Assembly: GCA_964460845.1 (NCBI GenBank)
Contig: CAYWRZ010000009.1
Location: 1-64,000 of the forward strand
Length of the DNA: 64,000 nucleotides
Source: CAYWRZ01 sp964460845
Lineage (GTDB): Bacteria; Bacteroidota; Bacteroidia; Flavobacteriales_D; UBA2798
Direction: 5' to 3'
The notes under the pieces are model-generated. The model had not been told where the DNA came from and did no database searches. It saw only the letters and a program-made list of their open reading frames with translations. Of this stretch, positions 15,747 through 24,554 are shown one piece after another (the first letter of the stretch is position 1; each line of letters starts with the position of its first letter). Position numbers and translations under genes: made by a program.

Positions 15747-18700
15747 ATGAGAGACATCAAATTAGTGCGTCCTACCGAACCGGGCAGCCTCATCCGATCG
15801 GTTAGGGTAAGTAAGCCACAGGTTAAGCCTGGAGAAAGTGTGCAGGTACAGGTAGTACCGATGAAAATCAGGGGAGAAAATGTACGCATTTCGGTTAACG
15901 GTCGTGCGGGCGATACCCACTGGCTCAGTTTTGAAGGCAAACCGGGTAAACGGCGCATCAGCATTGTGGCGCAAAGCAGTTCGGGAGCGATGGAATACCA
16001 GTGTCAGGAAGTGGAAGTGCTCGAAGCTGTAGCCAGCGAATGGTTTCCGAAGATCGGTTTGAAGCCCCTGCTGAATTCGGAGTATGAGATCGAATTTCGG
16101 GTTAGCAATGCTACGGAGCTGAACGGAATGCTGACTTATGAATGGGATTTTGGTGAGGGCAATAAGGTGTACACTCTCAAACCCAGTGTTATCCATAGCT
16201 ATAAATCGTCAATGGAGGCTGCACAAGCGATGCCGGTTTTTCAGGTAGAAGTGAAAGTGCTGCAGAACAATGTAGCTCAATATACGGGCTATCGTACCGT
16301 TTCGCTGGTGAATCTTCATGCGTTTCAGAAGTTGAAAGGACTGGTTTACCTGCCTGCTACTTATGAGTCTGCATTGGTCTTGGAAAGTAATGCGCTCAGC
16401 GGAAAATGTGTGATACATAATCCGGATAAAGAACAGACGATCGTATTGACCGATAGGCTGATAGAATATATTCATGCGCCCGGCACCACAGAAGGCAGGC
16501 GTTTTTCGGCAGTTCAGAAGCTGACAAAAAGAATAGAAATTTTGCCCGGTCAATCGGCTGAGGTCGATTGCAGCCAGCCTTTCAATAAGACGTTTCCCAC
16601 CAGTGCGCAGGGGTTTGCCGTACATTTTAGAGGCCACACATTAAAGGGTAGCGAGCAGGTTCGTACCGCGGCCTACTTTGAATGGGAAGCCCGGATAAAA
16701 CGTACGGAGCGTGTACCTGCGAATCATCCCGTACGCGATAGGCTCAACCTGATTCGCAATGGGAAAACGGGAGCCGGCAAAAACCGGATTACCTTGTCGG
16801 AGCTTGAGAATACGCAGAGTACCGAGCTGCCTTCTAACCCCGGTTCCGGTACGGTTGCAGGTTCGGGTACTGTTCCGAGTGTGTTTACTAAGTTTCCGCT
16901 CATCCAACGTCCGAACACGCCGATTTTTTCCTTGCTTAATCTGTCGTACCAACCTCGAGAAGGCGATCTCTGCGAGCCCGAAATGACCAATTATCCTTCC
17001 GATCTTGTTTGCCAGCTTACCGACGAGTGGGACTGGATGTATGTGCCCGGGCGTATCCTCAACGCACGTAAAGGCGATACGATCCTTTCTTCGGCAGGTG
17101 CAGGACTTATCGGTTCTACGCTGGCAAGCGTGCAACCCTCGCAGTATTATTCGCATTCGGGAATTATGATCGAAGATTATTATCGCCTGCGCCATTCTAC
17201 CGCAGCCGAAGACTGGCTGGCAGAAGAACATGCGCTGAGAGGATTTACGCAAGCGGGTTCCGATGGGTTTGTGCCCGATAAGCTACGCCATATATGGCCG
17301 GGAACCATTAACCAAACTATCGACGAGACGGTGGCCGGATCCGAATTTACCTATACCGAACAACAGGCGGGACGTAGCACCTTTATGAGAAATTATACGA
17401 TTAAAGGTTTTAATCCGAAAATACGTTTGGCCAACGACGGCACTTACGTACTTCCGTTGGTGGTAAAGCCTGATCCGTTCTTTGAGGCCGAAAATCCCTG
17501 GGTGCGTGAAAACATTGTGAAAATAGCCGACGAGGTAGCTAAAATAAACGGCCATTATCGCTTCTTCTGCTATACCGATGCTTCCATTTCCAAAGGAGAC
17601 AATCCCGCATTTAACGCTCCCGATCGTGGAGCCGACTGGTGGGGCTCCAAAACGCTCCCGACTGTTTGTTCCTCGGTGATATGGGCAGCCGCCAAAAGGT
17701 TGAAAGATGTACGTATTTCGCTCGAAAGTACCCGTGCTAATGTATCCGAAAGCGATCTGGAACCTACCGACAGAGGCGTAGAAGCCGGTCCTGCGCCCGG
17801 AGTACCCGACGGACTCTATTTTTACTCAGAAGAAGAAAGAAAAGTAGCAGCGGCCGTCATTTATGATTTTGTATATAATCAGGTATATGAAACGGCTGGT
17901 GCTGTGGGTGAATTCTTTACCGATGCTCCCGACGATACAGCGAGTCAGATGACCAATACTTTCGCATTCGACTGGGTGGACGGTGGCTCCAAAAACAGCA
18001 AAAAATGGAAAAATCCCGGTACCGGTAAAGCGGTGAGTCCCGAGGATATATTGAGCTGGGACTTCCCTTCGAAACAAGCCGACGGTTCTTACAAAGGAAT
18101 CTATGGCTACCACGAAAGATATGTGTACATCGAAGGCGTATATGAATACCGGCAAGTATCACGTTTGGTAAAAATTCCTCCGGTAAAAATTCCGGTAAAA
18201 GGTAGAGTGACAAATAGCGGCCAGGCGGTAAATGCGGCTTCTGTGGTAGTAGCAGGGCAGACTCTCTTCACCGATCGGCAGGGCCGGTTTTCTGTCGAAT
18301 TGCCCGAAGGAAGGTATGTATTAAATGCGCACAAAGTGATTTCAGATATGCCCTACTCCGGTACCCGGCAGTTGACCGTTAGTCAGGGGATGACAGAAGA
18401 AATTCACATTCCGCTTTCACTTCCTGAACGTCTCTTACGCCGAAAACTGAAAATTGAAACAACCCTCAAGATAAAGGACGTAGAGAATATTGGAAAAGAT
18501 AAGAAAAAGACTTTTACCAAAGAATTTGAAGCGGAACTTAGTCCCACGAACCCTACAGTCGAATTTCCCATTTGGATCACCAAATTTGATGGAGAAATCA
18601 GGGTTGAAGTAAGAATATCGGCTCGCTTGAAAATGCCGATGGAAGTGCAACACCCTGGCATAGAGGTGAAAATGGATATGAAGTTCTTCGAAGGAACGAC

Positions 18701-18842
18701 CACTAACACCACAGATTTGGAAGATCAGCAGAATGTCACGCTGTTTGTGCTGCATAACGATGTGGTGCAGTATGCGCGAAAGCTGAAAAACGAGGACGGT
18801 GATTACGCAGACTTGCAGTTTACCGTGCGTAATTCGAACTGA
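15747..18842 (+). CDS. Large multidomain protein with permuted papain-like amidase core
   Basis: 1031 residues with no signal peptide, starting at MRDIKLVRPTEPG (the frame opens at 15705). A PKD-like beta domain lies at about 110-190 (LTYEWDFGEGNKVYTLKPS). A proline/serine/glycine linker (PGSGTVAGSGTVPS) comes near 370. About 435-700 shows a possible permuted NlpC/P60-YiiX-type core: RKGDTILSSAGAGLIG, then His470 (YYSHSGIMI), then Cys641 (LPTVCSSVIWAAAKR), so the His precedes the Cys. A carboxypeptidase-regulatory-like beta sandwich follows at about 815-890 (KGRVTNSGQAVNAASVVVAG), then a beta-rich C-terminus. It may hydrolyse an amide such as a peptidoglycan or lipid bond. The catalytic assignment is inference from motif order. 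Confidence 0.55.
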   Translation: MRDIKLVRPTEPGSLIRSVRVSKPQVKPGESVQVQVVPMKIRGENVRISVNGRAGDTHWLSFEGKPGKRRISIVAQSSSGAMEYQCQEVEVLEAVASEWFPKIGLKPLLNSEYEIEFRVSNATELNGMLTYEWDFGEGNKVYTLKPSVIHSYKSSMEAAQAMPVFQVEVKVLQNNVAQYTGYRTVSLVNLHAFQKLKGLVYLPATYESALVLESNALSGKCVIHNPDKEQTIVLTDRLIEYIHAPGTTEGRRFSAVQKLTKRIEILPGQSAEVDCSQPFNKTFPTSAQGFAVHFRGHTLKGSEQVRTAAYFEWEARIKRTERVPANHPVRDRLNLIRNGKTGAGKNRITLSELENTQSTELPSNPGSGTVAGSGTVPSVFTKFPLIQRPNTPIFSLLNLSYQPREGDLCEPEMTNYPSDLVCQLTDEWDWMYVPGRILNARKGDTILSSAGAGLIGSTLASVQPSQYYSHSGIMIEDYYRLRHSTAAEDWLAEEHALRGFTQAGSDGFVPDKLRHIWPGTINQTIDETVAGSEFTYTEQQAGRSTFMRNYTIKGFNPKIRLANDGTYVLPLVVKPDPFFEAENPWVRENIVKIADEVAKINGHYRFFCYTDASISKGDNPAFNAPDRGADWWGSKTLPTVCSSVIWAAAKRLKDVRISLESTRANVSESDLEPTDRGVEAGPAPGVPDGLYFYSEEERKVAAAVIYDFVYNQVYETAGAVGEFFTDAPDDTASQMTNTFAFDWVDGGSKNSKKWKNPGTGKAVSPEDILSWDFPSKQADGSYKGIYGYHERYVYIEGVYEYRQVSRLVKIPPVKIPVKGRVTNSGQAVNAASVVVAGQTLFTDRQGRFSVELPEGRYVLNAHKVISDMPYSGTRQLTVSQGMTEEIHIPLSLPERLLRRKLKIETTLKIKDVENIGKDKKKTFTKEFEAELSPTNPTVEFPIWITKFDGEIRVEVRISARLKMPMEVQHPGIEVKMDMKFFEGTTTNTTDLEDQQNVTLFVLHNDVVQYARKLKNEDGDYADLQFTVRNSN

Positions 18843-18856
18843 CGCCTGTCACCTTT

Positions 18857-18893
18857 ACACAGGGGGGAGCTTTACGATAGCTCCCCCCTTGTG
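18857..18893 (+). terminator. Strong terminator after the papain-like gene
   Basis: AGGGGGGAGCT / AGCTCCCCCCT arms surround a seven-base loop, extended by CACA/TGTG and followed by TTGTGTTTT. It separates the large gene from the Sel1 gene. Confidence 0.85.
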
Positions 18894-19024
18894 TTTTATA
18901 ACTCCCCCACCGAACAGGCAGCCATTTATATCGGATTTTGGGAATTAAAATACGACGATCGCCTTATTTTTCGGTTTCCGCTTCCGGAATAATTTAGCAT
19001 CCGTAAATCCCAAATCGACCAAAA

Positions 19025-19879
19025 ATGAAATACCTACTGAGTTGGATGCTGATTTTGAAAGCGTCGATTCTTATCCCGGCAGTCGCACAGTCGCCCGGTG
19101 AGGCCGAATTTGACAGGGGAGAGCAGGCGTATATCGGGCAGCAGTTTACCGAGGCGCTGCACCATTTTAAAAAAGCGGGATCCAAAGGTCACCCCGTTGC
19201 TCTTTATAACGTGGGACACCTCTATTCGCAAGGACTCGGCACAAAGCAGAGCTACAAAAAAGCCCTGAAATGGTACCGCAAATCGGATCGGAAAAATTAC
19301 CCGCATGCCACTTATAACATCGCGTATTATTATGCACAGGGACTGGGCGTAGCCCGCGATTATACCAAGGCCATGCGCTGGTACCTGCGAGCTGCCGATA
19401 AGGGGAGTGTCGAGGCCCTTCACAACATCGGCGATTTTTATGCTTCCGGAAAAGGAGTGCCGCAAAACTATAAAGAAGCCCTGACCTGGTTTCTTAAATC
19501 GGCTGCCCGGGGCGATTCCAAATCGATGTACAACCTGGGAGCTTACTATTACACCGGCATGGGGGTAGAACCCGATCTGACCCAGTCCTTTCAGTGGTTT
19601 CTCAAATCGGCCGAATACGGCTATACCGATGCCATGTTTCAAACCGCAGTGATGTACGATAAAGGTGAAGGTATTGCAGCCGATCAGACTAAGGCATTTT
19701 ACTGGTACCGCAAATCGGCCGAGCGCGGCATTGTGAATGCGATGTTCAACGTCGGATCCATGTATTACACCGGCACGGGTGTAAATAAAGACATGATTAT
19801 GGCGCGCGAATGGCTGCAAAAGGCCGCTGATAACGGCCACGAAAAAGCAAAAGCGGCTATTGAGCTGCTGAATAAGTAA
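19025..19879 (+). CDS. Exported Sel1-repeat protein
   Basis: 284 residues. A signal peptide (LSWMLILKASILIPAVAQS) precedes six to seven Sel1-like repeats of 36 residues, each with the A.YN.G..Y..G.GV..DY.KA..WY.KAA..G pattern, for example YYAQGLGVARDYTKAMRWY and YYTGMGVEPDLTQSFQWF. Sel1 arrays form helical scaffolds for protein binding, here in the periplasm. It sits between a papain-like protein and an exported WG-repeat protein, and both repeat proteins start shortly after one another. A role as binding partner or inhibitor of the upstream protein is possible but unproven. Confidence 0.88.
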   Translation: MKYLLSWMLILKASILIPAVAQSPGEAEFDRGEQAYIGQQFTEALHHFKKAGSKGHPVALYNVGHLYSQGLGTKQSYKKALKWYRKSDRKNYPHATYNIAYYYAQGLGVARDYTKAMRWYLRAADKGSVEALHNIGDFYASGKGVPQNYKEALTWFLKSAARGDSKSMYNLGAYYYTGMGVEPDLTQSFQWFLKSAEYGYTDAMFQTAVMYDKGEGIAADQTKAFYWYRKSAERGIVNAMFNVGSMYYTGTGVNKDMIMAREWLQKAADNGHEKAKAAIELLNK

Positions 19880-19910
19880 CAGTCTTTCAGAAATAAAACA
19901 GGCATAACGT

Positions 19911-20804
19911 ATGCAACGGATAAGTACAATACTGTGGACAGGAATTTTTTGCCTCATTTCGGTTATCGCATTTTCTGCACAGGAACCGACACTTTTTCGC
20001 GACAATTCCGGTAAATGGGGCTACAAGAATGCGTCTGAACAAGTTGTCGTAGAAGCGACTTATTCAATGGCATTTCCTTTTTCGGGACAGGAGTATGCGG
20101 CTGTATGTCGCAATGAGAAATGGGGGTACATCAACCGCGAAGGGCGCGAAATTATTGCTTGCAAATACGACAATGCCAAAGCTTTTCACGAAGGCTTGGC
20201 TCCCGTTTCGCTCCGCAACAAATGGGGCTACATCGATTCCGCCGGCAATGAGGTGATAGCCATGCAATACGAGGGCGCCACCCTTTTTTCGGAAGGAATA
20301 GCAGGCGTGAAGCTTTTCGGTAAATGGGGATTTATTACGCCTTCGGGACGTACGGTGGCCTCTTTTTGGTACGACGACTGCCGGCATTTTCACGCCGGAC
20401 TTGCTCCCGTACAGAAAGGCGGACGATGGGGATTTATCAATACCTCGGGGCAGTTGGTAGTGAGCTTTCGTTACGATGCTACCGGAATTTCTTCAGAGGG
20501 TATGACGCCTGTAAACCGGGGTGCCGTGAGTACCCGAAGCGGGAGGAGCGAAGGTGGGAAATGGGGATTTATGGATTCGCGGGGCAATGAAGCGATTCCT
20601 CTCAAATACGATCAGGTAAGACCCTTTTCGGAAGGCTTGGCGCAGGTGGAGCTGAATCAGCTCAAAGGATTCGTGAATAAAAATGGGGTCGAAGTGATTC
20701 CTCCCGTGTACGAAAAAGCCACCGATTTTTCCAGCGGGAAAGCTTTGGTCGAACTGCATTCGCGGGCTTTTTATATTGACAAAAGCGGGAAGGAACTGCA
20801 ATAG
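19911..20804 (+). CDS. Exported WG-repeat protein
   Basis: 297 residues. A signal peptide (ILWTGIFCLISVIAFSAQ) is followed by about seven WG repeats: WGYKNASEQVV, WGYINREGREI, WGYIDSAGNEV, WGFITPSGRTV, WGFINTSGQLV, WGFMDSRGNEA and a degenerate KGFVNKNGVEV. WG repeats are thought to form beta scaffolds for protein contact. It begins 31 bases after the Sel1 gene, so the two are probably co-transcribed. The partner is unknown. Confidence 0.88.
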   Translation: MQRISTILWTGIFCLISVIAFSAQEPTLFRDNSGKWGYKNASEQVVVEATYSMAFPFSGQEYAAVCRNEKWGYINREGREIIACKYDNAKAFHEGLAPVSLRNKWGYIDSAGNEVIAMQYEGATLFSEGIAGVKLFGKWGFITPSGRTVASFWYDDCRHFHAGLAPVQKGGRWGFINTSGQLVVSFRYDATGISSEGMTPVNRGAVSTRSGRSEGGKWGFMDSRGNEAIPLKYDQVRPFSEGLAQVELNQLKGFVNKNGVEVIPPVYEKATDFSSGKALVELHSRAFYIDKSGKELQ

Positions 20805-20859
20805 AATAAGCCCGGCTCTCACTTTTTATTCGACGCAACTACGTTGTTTACCTTAGCGG

Positions 20860-20886
20860 TTTGCTACGGGCTCTACACTATCTTTA
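20860..20886 (+). promoter_or_regulatory. Possible promoter of the T9SS protein at 20909
   Basis: TTTG at 20860 and TATCTTTA at 20879 resemble the Bacteroidota -33 and -7 elements at about 19 bases spacing (seven of eight matches in the -7 box). Confidence 0.35.
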
Positions 20887-20908
20887 TGCCGAATTTAATA
20901 TCCATACG

Positions 20909-22489
20909 ATGAAAAAAATTTATTTAATAGCGATTTTGCTTAGCGCTGTGGCAACGGTCGGTGAAGTTTCCGCACAGGCGTTTCAGCGTATTTACGAGGT
21001 AAGTCCATGCCCCGAATACAATGATTTTTATGGTGATAAGGTAGGAAGTCCTTATGTCAACTCTAATGGAGAAATTATGGTTCCCGGCCGGGTGCTTTGC
21101 CCTTACGGCACGCCTTCGGTACCTAAGCATGCGGCGGTGCTTACCGTGGCTTCCGACGGAGATTCGCTCTCCACTTCCCTGTATGGTGTGCCTGCGACGG
21201 TTACCAGTATAGACGGAAGAGTGTTAGTGCCTTCTAACCAGTCTGGCACATTAGTGCTGGCAGGCGATAACAAGGCCAGCAGCGGGTACGGCTCCCGTCT
21301 GCTCTTTGTGAAAATTAACGAGCAAGGCGATTCATTATCGGGCAATGCGGTCAAATTTCATTTTATGAATACCGGTACCGAATTGGGTACGTTTACCGCT
21401 GTCGGAGACGGTTATGTGGCTACCGCCAACACAGCTTGTACCGGCTGTTACGAGAATAGCCATTTCCTGCGCCTCGATGAAAATTTCGATACATTATTTA
21501 CGGCTCCCATCGCTTTTACGAGCCTGGCTTCGGTACGTATAACCGCTGCGCTGTACGACGGAAGTCACCTGCTTTTGGCAGGCTACAGTCGCGCCGATTT
21601 TTCGGGCGATGTCAATGAGGGACTCTTGTTTAAATACACGCCCGAGGGTACGCAGGTATGGAATAAGGTGTTTCAAATCAACGGCGAAACCGTGCCCAAA
21701 AGTATTGTGAAAATGAGCAACGGCAATTATATGGTGGCGGGCAATACCCGTATGCAAGAGGGGAGTTTTTCGGTCGAACGTTTTTTCCTTTCCGAATTCG
21801 ATACCCAGGGCGATATCGTGTGGGATAAAATTGTTTCTTTTCAGGGAAGCTATGGCAATTATCTCAATTGCGGATTACTGGCGCTTTCCAACGGCAATTA
21901 CCTGCTGCAAGGTTCGATAGCGGCTTCGTTCCCCGATACGAGCACGGGTTTTACCGTAAGCTATAACCCGATGGTACAGGCCGAATTTACCGCTAATGGC
22001 TCGCTACTTTGGGCCAAAAGTTATGACTTGGGTAAATACGCATACATCGGTAACGGAACCGTTCGTGGTATCAGCTACCAATATGGCGGAGGCGCAGAAA
22101 CTACCGATGGACTGCTACTCACTGGATATTTCGGAACCAAAGAAACCGCTTATCAGCATAACAAAACGTTTATTATCAAAACCGGTTTCGATGGGGGAGC
22201 GGGTACTCCACTGCAAGAGCAACCTGTGGGCATTGCAGAGGCAGCAGCGCTTTCTTCATTGCTTCGCGTGTACCCCAATCCGGTAGCCGATCGGCTTATG
22301 CTGGAGCTGAACGCCGATGTACAGCGTACGGCGCTGAATGTTTCTTTTTTCAGCCTTACCGGAATGAAGGTGCTCGAAACTAAGTTGGAGCCGCACAATC
22401 AATCGGTAGATGTGTCGATGTTGGTACCCGGAATCTATCTTCTTCGTGTCGAAGGAACGGCCGGTGCCCTGCGTGTAATAAAACAATAA
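20909..22489 (+). CDS. Secreted protein with T9SS C-terminal sorting domain
   Basis: About 526 residues, starting at MKKIYLIAILLSAVATVG (a signal peptide ending VSAQA); the frame opens upstream at 20861. The body looks like a beta-propeller-type delta-60 or two-component repeat protein: repeated blades such as LLLAGYSRADFSGDVNEGLL, IVKMSNGNYMVAGNTR and LLALSNGNYLLQGS. The last 80 residues are a type A T9SS sorting domain (LLRVYPNPVADRLMLELN ... PGIYLLRVEG). It is therefore likely exported across the outer membrane and fixed to the surface or released. The function is unknown. Confidence 0.85.
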   Translation: MKKIYLIAILLSAVATVGEVSAQAFQRIYEVSPCPEYNDFYGDKVGSPYVNSNGEIMVPGRVLCPYGTPSVPKHAAVLTVASDGDSLSTSLYGVPATVTSIDGRVLVPSNQSGTLVLAGDNKASSGYGSRLLFVKINEQGDSLSGNAVKFHFMNTGTELGTFTAVGDGYVATANTACTGCYENSHFLRLDENFDTLFTAPIAFTSLASVRITAALYDGSHLLLAGYSRADFSGDVNEGLLFKYTPEGTQVWNKVFQINGETVPKSIVKMSNGNYMVAGNTRMQEGSFSVERFFLSEFDTQGDIVWDKIVSFQGSYGNYLNCGLLALSNGNYLLQGSIAASFPDTSTGFTVSYNPMVQAEFTANGSLLWAKSYDLGKYAYIGNGTVRGISYQYGGGAETTDGLLLTGYFGTKETAYQHNKTFIIKTGFDGGAGTPLQEQPVGIAEAAALSSLLRVYPNPVADRLMLELNADVQRTALNVSFFSLTGMKVLETKLEPHNQSVDVSMLVPGIYLLRVEGTAGALRVIKQ

Positions 22490-22548
22490 AACGTTGAGTA
22501 GAAGTGTGGAATTGTAAAATAAAGCGGCTTATCTGAAATCACCGCTAT

Positions 22549-22586
22549 AAAAAAAGCGCCCCTGATTTTTCAGGGGCGCTTTTTTA
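22549..22586. terminator. Bidirectional terminator between convergent genes
   Basis: AAAAAGCGCCCCTGA / CAGGGGCGCTTTTTT arms with a TTTTT loop. The run of A on one side and T on the other lets it serve both the T9SS gene (plus) and the aminopeptidase gene (minus). Confidence 0.92.
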
Positions 22587-22615
22587 TGCGAAAATGAGAA
22601 AGTAGTACCAGGTAA

Positions 22616-24493
22616 TTATTTTCCTTCCCAGCCTACAATCTTATCAATGGTTTGGGTCGATACGAAATGGTAGCCCGGACGCGCTTTGCGGTAGATATCG
22701 AGCGCCCTTTTTTTCCCTTCTTCCGTTTTTACCAATGTCGAGTATAAAGGCACGAGAAACTTCCGTCGGCCCACCGAGGTCAGGAACTCTTCCAGCTTCG
22801 GATAGGCTTTTTCGTACCGGTTCTGAATGGCGATTTGCAGCCATGCGCAGAGAATCTCCGAATTGCCCGACTGCGTGAAACGGAAATTTTTATCCAGTTC
22901 TTCTAACTGTGCCGCTGAAAGCGGAGAGGGCAGGTTCCTCAAAAAGTGCAGCCATTCGTGCGTGGACCATTCGGCGGTTTGCAGCTTTCCGGCATCGGCA
23001 CCCGACTTCCACGATTCGATAGCGGCGCTTACTGCGTCAAAACGGGTCGAAACGGGCTTGTCTATCGCAGGGAGTCCCTGCCCGTGTACCCAGGCATTGA
23101 CATCGACCTGCAGGTTATACTTCTTGATCAGCTCTTTGTCGAGGTAAGCCAAAAAGCGGTCGGTGGTGATCGACTGAAATTGGTGGGTATTGAAATACTC
23201 TTTCAGGAAACGGTCAAAATTTTCGCGACCGGCGGCTTTTTCTAAGGTCATCAGGAAGAAGCATCCTTTTTCGTAAGCGATATCGGTCATTCCGTCGTCG
23301 GGATTACGTCCTTCCAGTTCCAGCTTCAGACGGGTATCCTCCGGGCGCTGCTGCATAATTCCTTCTACCGATTCGAGCAGCTCGTGGTAGCTGAGGTGCG
23401 TAAGCATATCGCTGTATTCGGTGCCGTAAAGCTTTTCCATAATACGGCGTTCGAAATACACGGTAAAGCCTTCGTTGAGCCAAAAATCGTCCCAGGTGGC
23501 GTTAGTGACAAGGTTGCCCGACCAGGAATGTGCCAGCTCGTGTGCAATTAGTGCGGTCAGCGAACGGTCGCCTGCAATAATGGTGGGTGTGGCAAATGTA
23601 AGCATGGGGTTTTCCATACCGCCAAAAGGAAAGCTGGGGGGCAGCACGATGATGTCGTAGCGTCCCCATTGATAAGCGCCGTAAAGTTCTTCGGCGGCTT
23701 CGAGCATTTTTTCGGTATCGGCCAGCTCGTAGGCATATTCTTCAATTACGGAGGGTTCCGAATACACACCGGTACGTGCACCCAGCGGTTTAAAGCTAAG
23801 GTCGCCTGCGGCCAGCGCGATCAGGTAAGGCGGTATGGCTTTGTCTAAGGTAAACTCATAGACCCCTGTCGTATTTTTTTCGCTTACGTTGCTGGCGCTC
23901 ATCACGGCCATCAGGGTGGGGGGAAGGCTAACCTTCGCTTTGTAGCTGATGCGGTTGCCCGGTGTATCCTGAATGGGGATCCAGGAGCGGGTCAGTATAG
24001 CTTCGCCCTGCGTAAACAGGTAAGGGTGCTTTTTGCCGGCGGTTTGTTCGGGCGAGAGCCATTGCAAGGCTTCCGACTGAGCGGTGGTAGCATAAACTAC
24101 AGTTACCAATTGGGTTTCGGGAGTTAGCGGAATATACAGCGCAGTACCCAAAATAGGGTCGGCTTGCCCGAGGCTGAACGGCGTTTTTTGTCCGTTGTCG
24201 AGCGTTACCTCTTTAATGTCGAGGTGCTTGGTATCGAGCACCAGCGTATCGGAGGTTCTGTCTTTTCCAAGGTCGTAAGTAGCCGAACCGCTAATGACTT
24301 GCCGATCGAAATCGATGGCAATATCGAGGGTCAGCGCAGTGGTGCGTACCTCGTCGAGGCGCGCAAAGCTGTGTACGTCTTTCACGATTGTAGTGTTGGT
24401 GACTGCGGCGGGCTCAGGCGCGCCGGATTTTTTTTCAGGAGAGCACATTACAAAAAGAAGGCTTGAGCTCAACCACACGTATTTTCCTAACAT
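22616..24493 (-). CDS. M1 family aminopeptidase lipoprotein (leukotriene-A4-hydrolase-like)
   Basis: 625 residues. The N-terminus (LSSSLLFVMCSPEKK) has a lipobox-like VMC, so the enzyme is probably a lipoprotein outside the cytoplasm. The exopeptidase motif FPFGGMENP lies at about 291. The zinc site HELAHSWSGN (about 317) with the downstream NEGFTVYFE glutamate is complete. The C-terminal helical domain resembles LTA4H-type enzymes. It removes N-terminal residues from peptides. Two POT peptide transporter genes lie just upstream in the same orientation, consistent with peptide scavenging. Confidence 0.93.
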   Translation of the reverse strand: MLGKYVWLSSSLLFVMCSPEKKSGAPEPAAVTNTTIVKDVHSFARLDEVRTTALTLDIAIDFDRQVISGSATYDLGKDRTSDTLVLDTKHLDIKEVTLDNGQKTPFSLGQADPILGTALYIPLTPETQLVTVVYATTAQSEALQWLSPEQTAGKKHPYLFTQGEAILTRSWIPIQDTPGNRISYKAKVSLPPTLMAVMSASNVSEKNTTGVYEFTLDKAIPPYLIALAAGDLSFKPLGARTGVYSEPSVIEEYAYELADTEKMLEAAEELYGAYQWGRYDIIVLPPSFPFGGMENPMLTFATPTIIAGDRSLTALIAHELAHSWSGNLVTNATWDDFWLNEGFTVYFERRIMEKLYGTEYSDMLTHLSYHELLESVEGIMQQRPEDTRLKLELEGRNPDDGMTDIAYEKGCFFLMTLEKAAGRENFDRFLKEYFNTHQFQSITTDRFLAYLDKELIKKYNLQVDVNAWVHGQGLPAIDKPVSTRFDAVSAAIESWKSGADAGKLQTAEWSTHEWLHFLRNLPSPLSAAQLEELDKNFRFTQSGNSEILCAWLQIAIQNRYEKAYPKLEEFLTSVGRRKFLVPLYSTLVKTEEGKKRALDIYRKARPGYHFVSTQTIDKIVGWEGK

Positions 24494-24554
24494 CTTTATT
24501 TATCCTGGTTTTTGTGAGAAATGCAAGTTTAAAAGTGCAAGCAGAATTCCGGGC

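Noticed and set aside
19034..20005. A 323-codon minus-strand frame across the Sel1 gene
   Set aside because: The Sel1 repeats on the plus strand are unmistakable; the antisense frame reflects their codon bias and repeat structure.
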